Position numbers and translations under genes: made by a program. A stretch of 10,100 nt of DNA, taken from the NCBI GenBank assembly GCA_003644825.1, contig QNDJ01000028.1, positions 1-10,100 of the forward strand, in the 5' to 3' direction. Position 1 is the stretch's first letter. Each line of letters starts with the position of its first letter. This DNA comes from Candidatus Zhuqueibacterota bacterium (GTDB taxonomy: Bacteria; SM23-31; B21-G16). Positions 1 through 7,900 of this stretch are shown here, in pieces. The notes under the pieces are model-generated. The model saw only the letters and a list, made by a program, of their open reading frames with translations, ran no database searches and was not told the origin of the DNA.

Positions 1-79
1 ATATGTCACTCCTACGGAGCTCTTTTGTTTTTTACCATTTTTGCTACAAGCATTTCGCCCCTAACGGGGCTTTAATAAA
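1..79 (-). repeat. Module X, inverted copy (double hairpin)
   Basis: Read on the minus strand, this segment matches the module at 392-475. It begins TTTATTAAAG, then has a first hairpin (GCCCC-loop-GGGGC, plus-strand 57-70), a middle part containing CTTGTAG, and a second hairpin (plus-strand stem CTCC at 9-12 and GGAG at 16-19). The two hairpins lie about 50 bases apart, against 52 in the 392-475 copy. The first stem differs from that copy by paired changes (CTCC/GGAG there, CCCC/GGGG here), so pairing is kept. The element may extend left of the window. It is the only X copy in this orientation. Confidence 0.75.
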
Positions 80-176
80 AAAATATATTTTCATTTTTTA
101 TTTTTTACATCTAAGAAATTATCTTTTTCTTTGCAAAACTCCTGACCGTTTGGTTGAGGTTATATTATAAAAATAA

Positions 177-217
177 AGATTTCTTAGCCTGTAAAGGCAT
201 AAAATGAAATATTATGC
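177..217 (+). repeat. Module Z, decayed copy 1
   Basis: It starts AGATTTCTTAG and is followed directly by the TTTATTAAAGAG that opens module X. It aligns along its length, with two one-base gaps, to the better preserved copy at 350-391, which starts AGATTGCTTCG. The terminal GCAATGACA has decayed to an AT-rich AAATGAAAT. The order Z then X at the same spacing as in the next unit marks it as the left end of a tandem array. The stretch 80-176 to its left is AT-rich and shows nothing I can support. Confidence 0.55.
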
Positions 218-254
218 TTTATTAAAGAGTTCCGATAGGAGTGGTATGTTAAAA
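218..254 (+). repeat. Module X, shortened copy (single hairpin)
   Basis: It begins TTTATTAAAGAG and carries one hairpin, GTTCC-GATA-GGAGT, in which two of the five pairs are G-T wobbles. The module is about 51 bases shorter than the copy at 392-475, almost exactly the distance between that copy's two hairpins. This looks like loss of one hairpin and the spacer by recombination between the hairpins. Confidence 0.7.
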
Positions 255-280
255 GGTCAGGCAGGGATGCCTGACCTACA
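255..280 (+). repeat. Module Y, perfect 9-bp hairpin, copy 1
   Basis: A perfect stem-loop with arms GGTCAGGCA (255-263) and TGCCTGACC (268-276) around a GGGA loop, followed by TACA. All 26 bases are identical to 480-505. No T-run follows it, so it is not a canonical intrinsic terminator, and no gene ends nearby. Confidence 0.9.
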
Positions 281-349
281 ATTATTAATATATTTTACCC
301 ATAGAACGGACATCTGTGTCAGTTCATAAATAGATTTCACATAGTCAGA
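281..349 (+). repeat. Module W, copy 1
   Basis: This is the spacer between modules Y and Z. It aligns with 506-573 at roughly 60% identity by eye. The conserved part is its right half, ATAAATAG followed by TTTCACATA and TCAG (326-348). No coding potential is apparent. Confidence 0.6.
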
Positions 350-391
350 AGATTGCTTCGACCCGTATGGGGCTCGCAATGACAGATACGG
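350..391 (+). repeat. Module Z, copy 2
   Basis: It runs from AGATTGCTTCG (350-360) through a GTATGGGG core to CGCAATGACAGAT (375-387). The left end is the reverse complement of CGAAGCAATCT at 9569-9579, and the right end matches the termini of the element at 9504-9626, so the same family lies on both sides of the gene block. Elements ending in GCAATGACA and GAAGCAATCT resemble palindromic intergenic repeats I know from many unrelated genomes. That resemblance is from memory and was not searched. Confidence 0.75.
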
Positions 392-479
392 TTTTATTAA
401 AGAGCTCCGATAGGAGCGATATGTTTGTAGAATAATAGACAATAAAAGATATAGAGCTTCGTAGGAGCGGAATGGAATA
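392..479 (+). repeat. Module X, full double-hairpin copy
   Basis: This is the reference copy of the module. It has TTTATTAAAGA, then hairpin 1 GCTCC-GATA-GGAGC (404-417), a middle part with TTTGTAGAATAATAGAC, and hairpin 2 GCTTC-GTA-GGAGC (456-468). The match to the inverted copy at 1-79 includes both hairpins and their spacing. The minus-strand reading frame across 257-442 is only a translation of this array and is not called a gene. Confidence 0.8.
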
Positions 480-505
480 GGTCAGGCAGGGATGCCTGAC
501 CTACA
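480..505 (+). repeat. Module Y, perfect 9-bp hairpin, copy 2
   Basis: Identical over all 26 bases to 255-280 and placed 225 bases downstream of it. The arms are GGTCAGGCA (480-488) and TGCCTGACC (493-501), followed by TACA. It sits between module X and module W, as copy 1 does. Confidence 0.9.
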
Positions 506-573
506 GTATGTGTTCAATTACATCTTTAGAACAGGCACATTACACGATTATAAATAGTTTTCACATATTCAGT
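506..573 (+). repeat. Module W, copy 2
   Basis: It aligns with 281-349. TAGAAC (527-532) and the stretch from ATAAATAG (550-557) through TTTCACATA to TCAG are shared. The left half is largely diverged. A partly similar stretch lies at 9681-9706, just before the right-edge gene. Confidence 0.6.
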
Positions 574-622
574 AGATTGCTTAATCATTTCTAATAACAG
601 GGATTATTAACAATGAAAGATA
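574..622 (+). repeat. Module Z, decayed copy 3
   Basis: It opens with an intact AGATTGCTT (574-582) and ends with CAATGAAAGATA (611-622), a degraded form of CAATGACAGATA. The middle is AT-rich and no longer resembles the other copies. Its start is exactly 224 bases after the start of copy 2, in register with the rest of the tandem unit. Confidence 0.55.
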
Positions 623-961
623 TACTTACATTATTATTATATATTAAGGAATTTATTTTGTGTAAAGTTATTCGTGAACAACATAATGAAAAAAAAATTA
701 ATAAATTATACCTACTTAAACTTTCAAATTTCATCTGAGACTTTCAGAATGTTTTATCAACTACCAGAATTCGAGTATGGTAATGGTTCAGAACAGTTCA
801 ACAATTTCTAATTTCAGGATGGAAGCTTGAGTTACTGTAATTAATATAAAAAACCAATTAGGATGATTTGGCAGGTTTTATAATATAAAATTTGCACCTT
901 CTTTATAATAGATGTTATCTTATGATTTTATAATTTTGGGATTATGACTAAAGGAATATAA
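623..961. other. AT-rich intergenic stretch with no gene seen
   Basis: I found no reading frame longer than a few tens of codons with a ribosome binding site, no tRNA-like fold and no clear terminator hairpin for lptD, which ends at 962 reading leftward. Short TATAAT matches (for example 879-884 and 904-909) have no properly spaced -35 partner and no plus-strand gene downstream. It may be decayed repeat or gene remnant, but nothing identifies it. Confidence 0.5.
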
Positions 962-3520
962 TTATCTGTACCAGGTACCAATGGAGCTACCACCATAGTC
1001 TCGTTTTTCGAGTTTTAGGTCTCTGAGTTGAGGGTCTTTCACTCTGATTACAAGATAAAAACCTTCTCTTGCAGAACCGGGTGGTGTCCATTCAAAACTC
1101 AGTTCCCAGCAGTGAAGGTCTCGATAAAAAGAAAAATCGTGATAGGTAATTTTTCTTTTCAGAATGTCAAAACTGCCCCCATATCTCATTTTCCAGTTTT
1201 TTGTTAAATCGATATTGAGGTTCAATCTTGAAGTAAACATTTTTTTTGTATTGGTGGGGTCATTCTTATTTATTACAAGAGAGAAATCCATTGATAAATT
1301 CCACGGTATTGATACATCAGCAAGGTTATATTCTGGTTCGAATCTTTTTTCTTTATCTTCTTTAACAGCAGAAGAGAACTGGTCTTCCCGGGAAGTTTCT
1401 TTTTCGATTTTTTTTCTACCTGAGCTTCCTTTTATCTGGAATCTGGTATTGGCTCTGAGGTATGTCAATCTTATAAATCTTTTTTTCCAGAATGGTTTAT
1501 TATCCGAAAAAAGATATTCAGGAATCTTTCTTTTCTTATTGTAATCGAACTTGTAAAAGGTATAATTTGCCAGGATGTCAAGGTTACCAAAACTTAACAG
1601 CCTGAAACTTGTGTTCAGGTCTCTCAACCTGAAGCTATTTTTAGGAACTGCAAAGTTATATCCGGTTGATAACCTGAAGTTGAAAAGGTCGATTTTTTTT
1701 TCATTATTTTCTTTGTCTATAAGTTTTGCCTGAAAAAGATTATCCAGAGAAAAATTGATTGATTTGCTTTTACCTTTCCAGGTTCTACCGAATGCGGAGT
1801 TTTCGAACCTGTCATAGAGCACTTTGTTTCCTGCCGTGTCTATATAACTTGAATAATATCCGAATCTTTCTTCGGAAAAATCAGGCCTGTAGTTAAAACT
1901 CATTGAAGGAGTTGCTACATGTCTTAAAAACTTAAGGTTTCCAATGTTCGGGCTGGCAATTCCATAAATTTTCGTATTTGCAGAAGCACCAAAACTGAAA
2001 AGCCTTCTCGTTGCAAATTTGTTTACCTTTTCTGTTTTTATTTCACCTGTTTCAAGCTGATATTTTTTTACAGTATTGAGGTACCATTCTTCCCTGTAAG
2101 AAAAGTTCGGGTTAATGGTTAACCAGCCGAAAAACTTCTGGGGAGAAGAAAAATTTAGCCTGTGTTGTAATCCATTTCTAACTTTTTTAATAAATGGGTT
2201 TTCTTTATTGTTTCTTGTTTTTGAATAAGTATTTTTAAAATCTGCTCCATAAGAGAAATTAATAGAAGAGTACCAGGGTTCATTTTTTCCTATTAATCTT
2301 GACCTTTTATTTACAGGTTTTCTTTTTCTAAAAAGATATGTAGGTGAACTTCTTATGAAACTAATGCTGGGTAGTGTAGATGTAATGTTTCCAAGTTCGA
2401 GGTCCTGTTCTCTACTGATGTTGATGGACAGACTATTTTTTGTTCCTTCCCATCTTTTATCGATGCGGGCACTTGAATATAATCTTCTTTTACTTCTTAT
2501 ATCTCTGTTCAAGCTGAAATTTTTATTAAAGTTTGCGTCACTCTGGAAATCACCTGAAACGTAAACTTTCAGTGTTGGGTCAACCTGTTGATTATGTGTA
2601 ATATGGAAATCCCATCTTCTGGTATGCTGGTCTCCAAAGCTTTTTCTTGTAAAAGAACCCGATATATTGCCCCCCATTATGTAACGTTTTGCATACCTTG
2701 TATTGAGCCTGAACAGAAACCCACTTTTGTCGTAGAAATCAACAAGGAATTTTGCATCCCAGTAATCACTTGGTGCATAATAATACCCCATTCCTTTTAA
2801 ATATCTTCCTTCCAGGGCGCTTTCGCCGTAACTGGGCATTATGAAACCTGATGTTCTTCCCCCTCTCATCGGGAATACCCCCATCGGTAATGCAAGAACC
2901 GGTATATCTGCAATGTATAAAATGATTGGTTTTGCTACAATTTTATCTCTTATTTTAAGCTTCATTTTAGAGCTTTTGAAGTAAAAATGGGGGTGGTCTT
3001 CCTTATTACAGGTAGTAAAATATCCATCTCTAATCTGGATATACTTATCATTCAGCCTGACGATTTCATCACCTGCATAATACCCGGTTTGAAATTTTGT
3101 TTTTCCTTTTTCTACTCTTCCTTTTCTTGTGTTAAGGTTATATACCATTCTGAACCCATATAGTGGTTCCTGCCCCTTCTGGGTGAAGATAGGTGTTCCA
3201 ATGTATTTATTAGAATCAGGGTTTGAATGTTTTATAGAAGTATCCGGTATTCCTACTGCAATCAGGATGTTTTCATCATTTTTCAGGGTAATTTTCATTG
3301 CTTCAAGGGTCATATCTTTATAAACGACTTTTGCCAGTTTTTGAGGTGTGCCCCAGAGGTAGGTTTCATTTTTATCAATTGAGTACTCAAGGAAATCATA
3401 ATAATAGAAAACAGTTGTATCGGATTCCGTTTTCTCTTGAGGTTTTTTTGCCAGTTCCTGAGAAAATCCCTTTACGGATACAGGTATTATAAAAATAAGC
3501 AAATATAATATTTTTCTCAT
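962..3520 (-). CDS. lptD: LPS-assembly outer-membrane protein LptD (OstA family)
   Basis: LptD is the outer-membrane beta-barrel that, with LptE, inserts lipopolysaccharide into the outer leaflet. The 852-residue product starts with a signal peptide (basic MRK, hydrophobic residues 4-16, probable cleavage near residue 20). An OstA-like periplasmic domain follows (about 35-175), containing the TTCNKEDHPHF motif (169-179). The next stretch, about 196-230, has IPVLALPMGVFP and GRTSGFIMPSYG, and is typical of the family. The remainder is rich in alternating aromatic and polar strands, as expected for the barrel. Near the C-terminus, RDLHCWELSFEW (800-811) followed by a glycine-containing turn matches the Bacteroidota-type LptD ending. 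The length fits that type. The ATG at 3518-3520 is chosen because it opens the signal peptide directly, although no good Shine-Dalgarno precedes it. Only two cysteines were noticed (171 and 804). The gene lies 115 bases downstream of the aminotransferase on the same strand. Co-transcription is possible but unproven. Confidence 0.93.
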   Translation of the reverse strand: MRKILYLLIFIIPVSVKGFSQELAKKPQEKTESDTTVFYYYDFLEYSIDKNETYLWGTPQKLAKVVYKDMTLEAMKITLKNDENILIAVGIPDTSIKHSNPDSNKYIGTPIFTQKGQEPLYGFRMVYNLNTRKGRVEKGKTKFQTGYYAGDEIVRLNDKYIQIRDGYFTTCNKEDHPHFYFKSSKMKLKIRDKIVAKPIILYIADIPVLALPMGVFPMRGGRTSGFIMPSYGESALEGRYLKGMGYYYAPSDYWDAKFLVDFYDKSGFLFRLNTRYAKRYIMGGNISGSFTRKSFGDQHTRRWDFHITHNQQVDPTLKVYVSGDFQSDANFNKNFSLNRDIRSKRRLYSSARIDKRWEGTKNSLSINISREQDLELGNITSTLPSISFIRSSPTYLFRKRKPVNKRSRLIGKNEPWYSSINFSYGADFKNTYSKTRNNKENPFIKKVRNGLQHRLNFSSPQKFFGWLTINPNFSYREEWYLNTVKKYQLETGEIKTEKVNKFATRRLFSFGASANTKIYGIASPNIGNLKFLRHVATPSMSFNYRPDFSEERFGYYSSYIDTAGNKVLYDRFENSAFGRTWKGKSKSINFSLDNLFQAKLIDKENNEKKIDLFNFRLSTGYNFAVPKNSFRLRDLNTSFRLLSFGNLDILANYTFYKFDYNKKRKIPEYLFSDNKPFWKKRFIRLTYLRANTRFQIKGSSGRKKIEKETSREDQFSSAVKEDKEKRFEPEYNLADVSIPWNLSMDFSLVINKNDPTNTKKMFTSRLNLNIDLTKNWKMRYGGSFDILKRKITYHDFSFYRDLHCWELSFEWTPPGSAREGFYLVIRVKDPQLRDLKLEKRDYGGSSIGTWYR

Positions 3521-3635
3521 TAGCTTATTATTTTCACGAAAAGTGAATATTAAAGTTCCTTGAAAAAACTGTAGAGAAATTTTTAAAGTTTAACACTGAT
3601 ATTATAACAGTGTACCTTATCGTTTTTTACTGTAT
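3521..3635 (-). promoter_or_regulatory. Intergenic region upstream of lptD with two small inverted repeats
   Basis: Two short dyads lie here: ACACTG/CAGTGT (3593-3598 and 3608-3613, 9-base loop) and TTCAC/GTGAA (3533-3537 and 3543-3547). On the minus strand the first loop contains TATAAT (3606 to 3601), a possible -10 for lptD, but no convincing -35 lies 16-18 bases upstream. The first dyad could instead be a weak terminator for the aminotransferase gene, though it is not followed by a continuous T-run. Neither role is established. Confidence 0.3.
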
Positions 3636-4814
3636 CTATATTATACAGGAAATATTTTTTTTCAATGTTCTTAATAATATGTCAATTTCATCAATTGTGT
3701 TATAAAAGTGTAAGGAAACCCTTACTCCTTTACCTCTGAAAGAAGTGATGATATTATTTTCTTCCAGCATTTTAACTGTTTTTTCCGGGCTTTTAGCTTC
3801 GAAAACAACAAGAGGTCCTCTTCTTTTCGGATTTTCAGGAGTATATACTTTCAGGTTTAAATTTTGTAGTCCTTCTATTAAATAACTGCTTAGAGCCTTT
3901 ATTCTGTTGCTTATGTTTTCAATACCTATTTCTTGAATAATTTTTATACCTTCGAATGTAGTATACACAGAGGAAAAAGATGGAGTTCCTGATTCAAATC
4001 TTTTTGCTGAGGGAGCATATTCGAAATTTTCTGTATCGAAAGCAAAAGGTTTTTTTTGTGCAAACCAGCCGGTGTAAATGGGTTTCAATTTTTCAATTAA
4101 CTCCTTTTTTACGTATAAGAATGCGATTCCTGATGAACCGAGAAGATATTTCAGGGAGCCTGAAACGAAGAAATCTACGTCAAGTTTTTTTACGTTTATA
4201 TCTTCTGTGCCAAGAATCTGATATCCATCGATGAATGTAAGGGCACCATTTTTATGAGCGTATTCGGTTATTTCCTCAATTTCAAGTTTGTAGCCATTTT
4301 TATAACATAGGTAAGTCAATGGAATGATTAGTGTATTATTGGATATTTTATTATAGAACTGTTCAGGCTCGATTTTGTATTCTTTTGAGTAAATTCTTTT
4401 TATAATGGCGCCTCTGTTTTTCTGGGCAAGCCATATATATATAACAGTTGGAAATTCCAGGTCTGAAAGAATTATTTCATTCCTTGATTTGTAATTAAAA
4501 GAGCTTGCAACTGCATTTATTGCCGATGATGCAGAAAAAGATATAGCTATTTCTTCTTTTTCAGAGTATATAAATCGGGCAAATAGTGCTCTTAAATCTT
4601 CTATTTTATTTAACCAGATATCCCAGGGAGAACCTTTTCTATTCCATAATTCGATATATTCCTGAATAGCTGATTTAACACGAATGTTTAAGAGTCCACA
4701 AGAACAACTATTAAAGTATATTTTTTCTTTTAATAATGGAAAATCTTTCCTTATTTCTTCGATTGTTTCTTCAAGGGTAATTTTTTTATTTTCTGGTTTG
4801 TCTTCCATCATCAT
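3636..4814 (-). CDS. Class V aminotransferase-fold PLP-dependent enzyme
   Basis: A 392-residue fold-type I PLP enzyme, probably cytoplasmic (no signal peptide). Family hallmarks in order are an N-terminal IYFNSCSCGLL (32-42), the phosphate-binding-region SASSAIN (94-100), FIDGYQILG with Asp196 and Gln199 near the cofactor, and GSLKYLLGSSGIAFLYV with Lys222 as the predicted Schiff-base lysine. A YTGWFAQ segment (247-253), RFESGTPSFSSV (272-283) and a C-terminal RVSLHFYNTIDEID (365-378) follow. The family includes cysteine desulfurases, isopenicillin-N-epimerase-like proteins and kynureninase-like proteins. The SufS-type catalytic cysteine loop before the final RxSxxxYNT is absent: the sequence there is ITSFRGKGVRVS. 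Desulfurase activity is therefore unlikely and the substrate is unknown. Three consecutive ATGs begin the frame (4814, 4811, 4808). The AGAGG site is only 1 base from the first but 7 from the third, so translation probably starts at 4808, giving 390 residues. Confidence 0.85.
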   Translation of the reverse strand: MMMEDKPENKKITLEETIEEIRKDFPLLKEKIYFNSCSCGLLNIRVKSAIQEYIELWNRKGSPWDIWLNKIEDLRALFARFIYSEKEEIAISFSASSAINAVASSFNYKSRNEIILSDLEFPTVIYIWLAQKNRGAIIKRIYSKEYKIEPEQFYNKISNNTLIIPLTYLCYKNGYKLEIEEITEYAHKNGALTFIDGYQILGTEDINVKKLDVDFFVSGSLKYLLGSSGIAFLYVKKELIEKLKPIYTGWFAQKKPFAFDTENFEYAPSAKRFESGTPSFSSVYTTFEGIKIIQEIGIENISNRIKALSSYLIEGLQNLNLKVYTPENPKRRGPLVVFEAKSPEKTVKMLEENNIITSFRGKGVRVSLHFYNTIDEIDILLRTLKKNISCII

Positions 4815-4815
4815 A

Positions 4816-4820
4816 CCTCT
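4816..4820 (-). promoter_or_regulatory. Ribosome binding site of the aminotransferase gene
   Basis: On the minus strand this reads AGAGG within TAGAGGTATG. It is 1, 4 and 7 bases from three successive ATG codons, so the normal spacing favours the third ATG (4808) as the main start. Confidence 0.6.
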
Positions 4821-4963
4821 ATTCAGATTTTACTTAAAATTAGATAACAATGCTGAAAAATACAAGAAAAAATAATATACCCCTGGAACGGTTATAATAA
4901 TAATGCTAAAGTAAAGTAAAAATTCTGTCGATAAAAAATTGACATCAGGTATTGTCCAATTGT
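4821..4963. promoter_or_regulatory. Divergent intergenic region, promoters not resolved
   Basis: This region must drive the leftward aminotransferase gene and the rightward surface-protein gene. A perfect TTGACA (4939-4944) lies on the plus strand, but a -10 at normal spacing would overlap the ribosome binding site at 4964-4968, so it is doubtful as a promoter for that gene. A plus-strand TATAAT (4893-4898) has no matching -35. On the minus strand, TTGTAT is followed after 17 bases by a weak TAATTT. None is convincing. Confidence 0.3.
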
Positions 4964-4968
4964 AGAGG
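4964..4968 (+). promoter_or_regulatory. Ribosome binding site supporting a TTG start
   Basis: AGAGG lies 5 bases before the TTG at 4974-4976. An in-frame TAA at 4932-4934 with no ATG between it and the TTG, plus the signal peptide that begins at the TTG, fix this unusual start codon. Confidence 0.75.
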
Positions 4969-4973
4969 TATAT

Positions 4974-7900
4974 TTGAAAAAGCATTATATAATTTTTGTT
5001 CTGGCATTTGTTTTTACCTTTACTATATTTGAAGGGTCATCTTTTGCTCAAAAAGACCAATGGACTCAAAAAGATACACTTGTTTATCCTTTTTATTCAA
5101 TAGAAAAAAGCAGGTTTGATTCACTTGTTGTTTATATCGGCAGCAGCAACTCAAGGTTATACAAATCAACGGATGGTGGTAATAGTTTTAATCAGATCCT
5201 GTTAAATGAACTTAAAGGCACTTTAAATATTCTTCAGTTAGAATTCCACCCTTCAGATTCTTTAACACTTTTTGCATTAACAGATAGTTCAGGACTGTTT
5301 AAGAGTAATTCTTCGAATGTTGATTTACTTGAAAGAATACCGGTAGATTCTGGCCTGACAGATTCTATATTGAATGTATTTAAATTTAATCCGTTTCATC
5401 CGGACACAATATATGTAGGTACCGAACACGATGGTTTTTTCAGGTCCATTAACAAAGGTGAAAACTGGGAAAGTGAAAACAGTGGTTTTGAACTGGGAGA
5501 TACATCCATAACAGCCCTTGCGGTCAGTCAATTCGATGGTAAGATAATATACGCAGGACTGAAGAATGGGAAAATCTACCAGAGTAAGAATTCCGGAAAT
5601 AGCTGGACTTATAAAGGACAGCCGTCAACTTCCCAGATTACAAATATTCTTATTCAGCCGGATGATGATGATGTAATTTATGTAGGAACTTTAGATGATG
5701 GAGTGTATAAAAGCACCAATGAAGGATTAACCTGGTCGAGCTGGAATACAGGCCTTCAGGAAAACAGTATAAATGAAATTCTGTCTATGGAAATGGATAT
5801 AACAGTCAGGCCTGTGATTTACCTTGCTGGAACAGAGAGAAATGGTGTTTTCTGGAGAAAAGAAACTGATACAACCTGGACAGCTATTAACACAGGGCTT
5901 ACTCAGGGAATGATAAATGACCTTGAAATAGACCCATTTAACCATACCATTTATTTTGCTGTGACCCAATCGAGAGGTATATTTCAGTATTATGCGAACC
6001 AGGAACCGGTTTTAATTTTACCTTACGAGAATGTTTATCTGACGGTTGATTCTCTTTTTACAATGGCGGTTTCGGCTTGGGACCCTGACTCGGGAGAAAC
6101 AAATACTCTCATTTTTGGTGCTCTGGGACTGCCGGCGAATGCAGTTTTTGATTCTTTATCCGGGCCTATTTATGATTCGTTGAGTTCAAGAATATTCTCC
6201 TGGCAACCTGACTCCAATCAAACGGGAAATGATACAATTATTTTTTATGTCAGGGATTTAAGAGGAGGCTCTGACAGGGATACTCTGTATATTAATGTCA
6301 ATACATCACCAACCATTATAGTGCAGGATACATTTGTTGTTAATGAACACAGCCTTTTAACGATAAATGTTTCAGCAACAGACCCGGATGCAAATGATAC
6401 ATTGTATTTTACAGCTTCAAATCTGCCTTATGGTGCTCTTTTCACTGATTCATCAGGAACAGGTATTTTTAGATGGGTACCTAATTATAACCAGAGTGGA
6501 ATACATTATGTTACCTTCAATGTCAGGGACTCAAAAAATGCGACGGATTCAAAAAAGGTAAAAATCACTGTGGTTGATGTTAATAGAGCACCTTACTTTA
6601 TTGATTTAACAGAAAGCTGGACGATTAATGAAGGAAATGCACTGAAATTTGAAGTGAATGCTACGGACCCTGATGGAGATAATGTTACCTATGGGGTGGA
6701 TAGTTTACCTTCAGGAGCTAAATTTGACTCTGTTGATACAAAAATATTCAGCTGGATTCCAACGTTTAACGATAGCGGGAATTTCGGTGCAATATTCAGG
6801 GTTGAAGATACCAGAGGTGCTATTACCAGAGATACCATATCAATACGAGTTCTGGATGTAAATCGAAACCCTGTTCTGTCTCTGGCGGATACAGATTATA
6901 TTGTAAATGTAGGTGATTCTCTTACTTTTACGGTTCAGGGTTATGACCTGGATGGAGACGGCATTACTTTCAATGCTTCGGGGCTACCTCCGTATTCAAG
7001 TTTTAATCCATCTACGGGAGTTTTTTTATGGGTTCCAATTTCTTCACAGGCAGGCAGTTATCAGGTAAGATTTAATGCTGAAGATGGAAGAGGAGGTGCA
7101 GATTTTCAGAATGTTTCCATTCTTGTGAATAGAGTTCCTGTCTTTCAATTTGTGGACAATCAAACTGTGAAAGAGGGGGACAATTTAAATATCACTGTAA
7201 GAGCAATTGATGATGATAATGACACCTTATCGTATTCAGTGAAAAATGTTCCTGCGAATGCGGTTGTTGATACAACAGATAGCATAACTTTTCAGTGGAC
7301 TCCTCAGGAAGGACAGGCAGGATATTATGTTATATTATGTGAGGTATCTGATGGAAAAGGTGGTTCAGATAGAATGAGTATTCAGATTCAGGTGCTACCT
7401 TCTGATGGAAACCTTGCTCCACAAATTGTTTCTATTGGTGATAAAACGGTTAGAGAAAGGGAAACCTTAATTTTTCAGGTTGTCGCTATTGATGATGGTT
7501 CTCTCGATTCTCTTGTATATGGAACAGTAGGCCCCTTACCTCAGGGAGCGCAATTCGATTCGCTGGAGACTCATGTGTTTCAGTGGACACCTACTTATGA
7601 AGATAGTGGGAAGTATACTTTAATATTTAAGGTTACAGATCCTTTAGGTAAATATGATGAAGAGACGGTAGTTATTACGGTTCTGGATTCAAACAGAGCT
7701 CCGGCTGTAGTAATTCCAGAAGATACAACTGTAAGAGAAGGGGATACACTGGTAATTTCTTTGAATGCTTTTGATCCTGATTCGGATTCTTTTTCATTGA
7801 CGGGATTGAACCTTCCAGAAGGAAGTAGAATCGACACTACAGATGGATATTCGTTTTACTGGGAAATAGATTATCAAAAAGAAGGGGACTATCAGGTTAT

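Noticed and set aside
257-442. Minus-strand 61-codon reading frame in the left intergenic array
   Set aside because: It is a translation through modules Y, W, Z and X, with no ribosome binding site or recognisable protein features.
177-622. CRISPR array
   Set aside because: The repeats are not short units of constant length with unique 30-40 base spacers. The intervals are 173 and 224 bases, and the material between repeats is itself repeated.
1-961. tRNA or other known structured RNA in the left gene-free region
   Set aside because: The hairpins are short, repeated and lack a cloverleaf or a CCA-end context. I recognised no known RNA family.
1164-1544. Plus-strand 126-codon reading frame inside lptD
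   Set aside because: It overlaps a strongly supported LptD gene on the other strand. Its composition is that of an antisense shadow, and it resembles no protein I know.
3636-4814. Naming the aminotransferase-fold gene as a cysteine desulfurase (sufS/iscS)
   Set aside because: The catalytic cysteine loop expected before the final RxSxxxYNT motif is absent.
4939-4967. TTGACA as the -35 of a standard promoter for the large surface-protein gene
   Set aside because: At 16-18 base spacing the -10 would be TGTAGA or GTAGAG, overlapping the ribosome binding site, so the transcript would not include that site.
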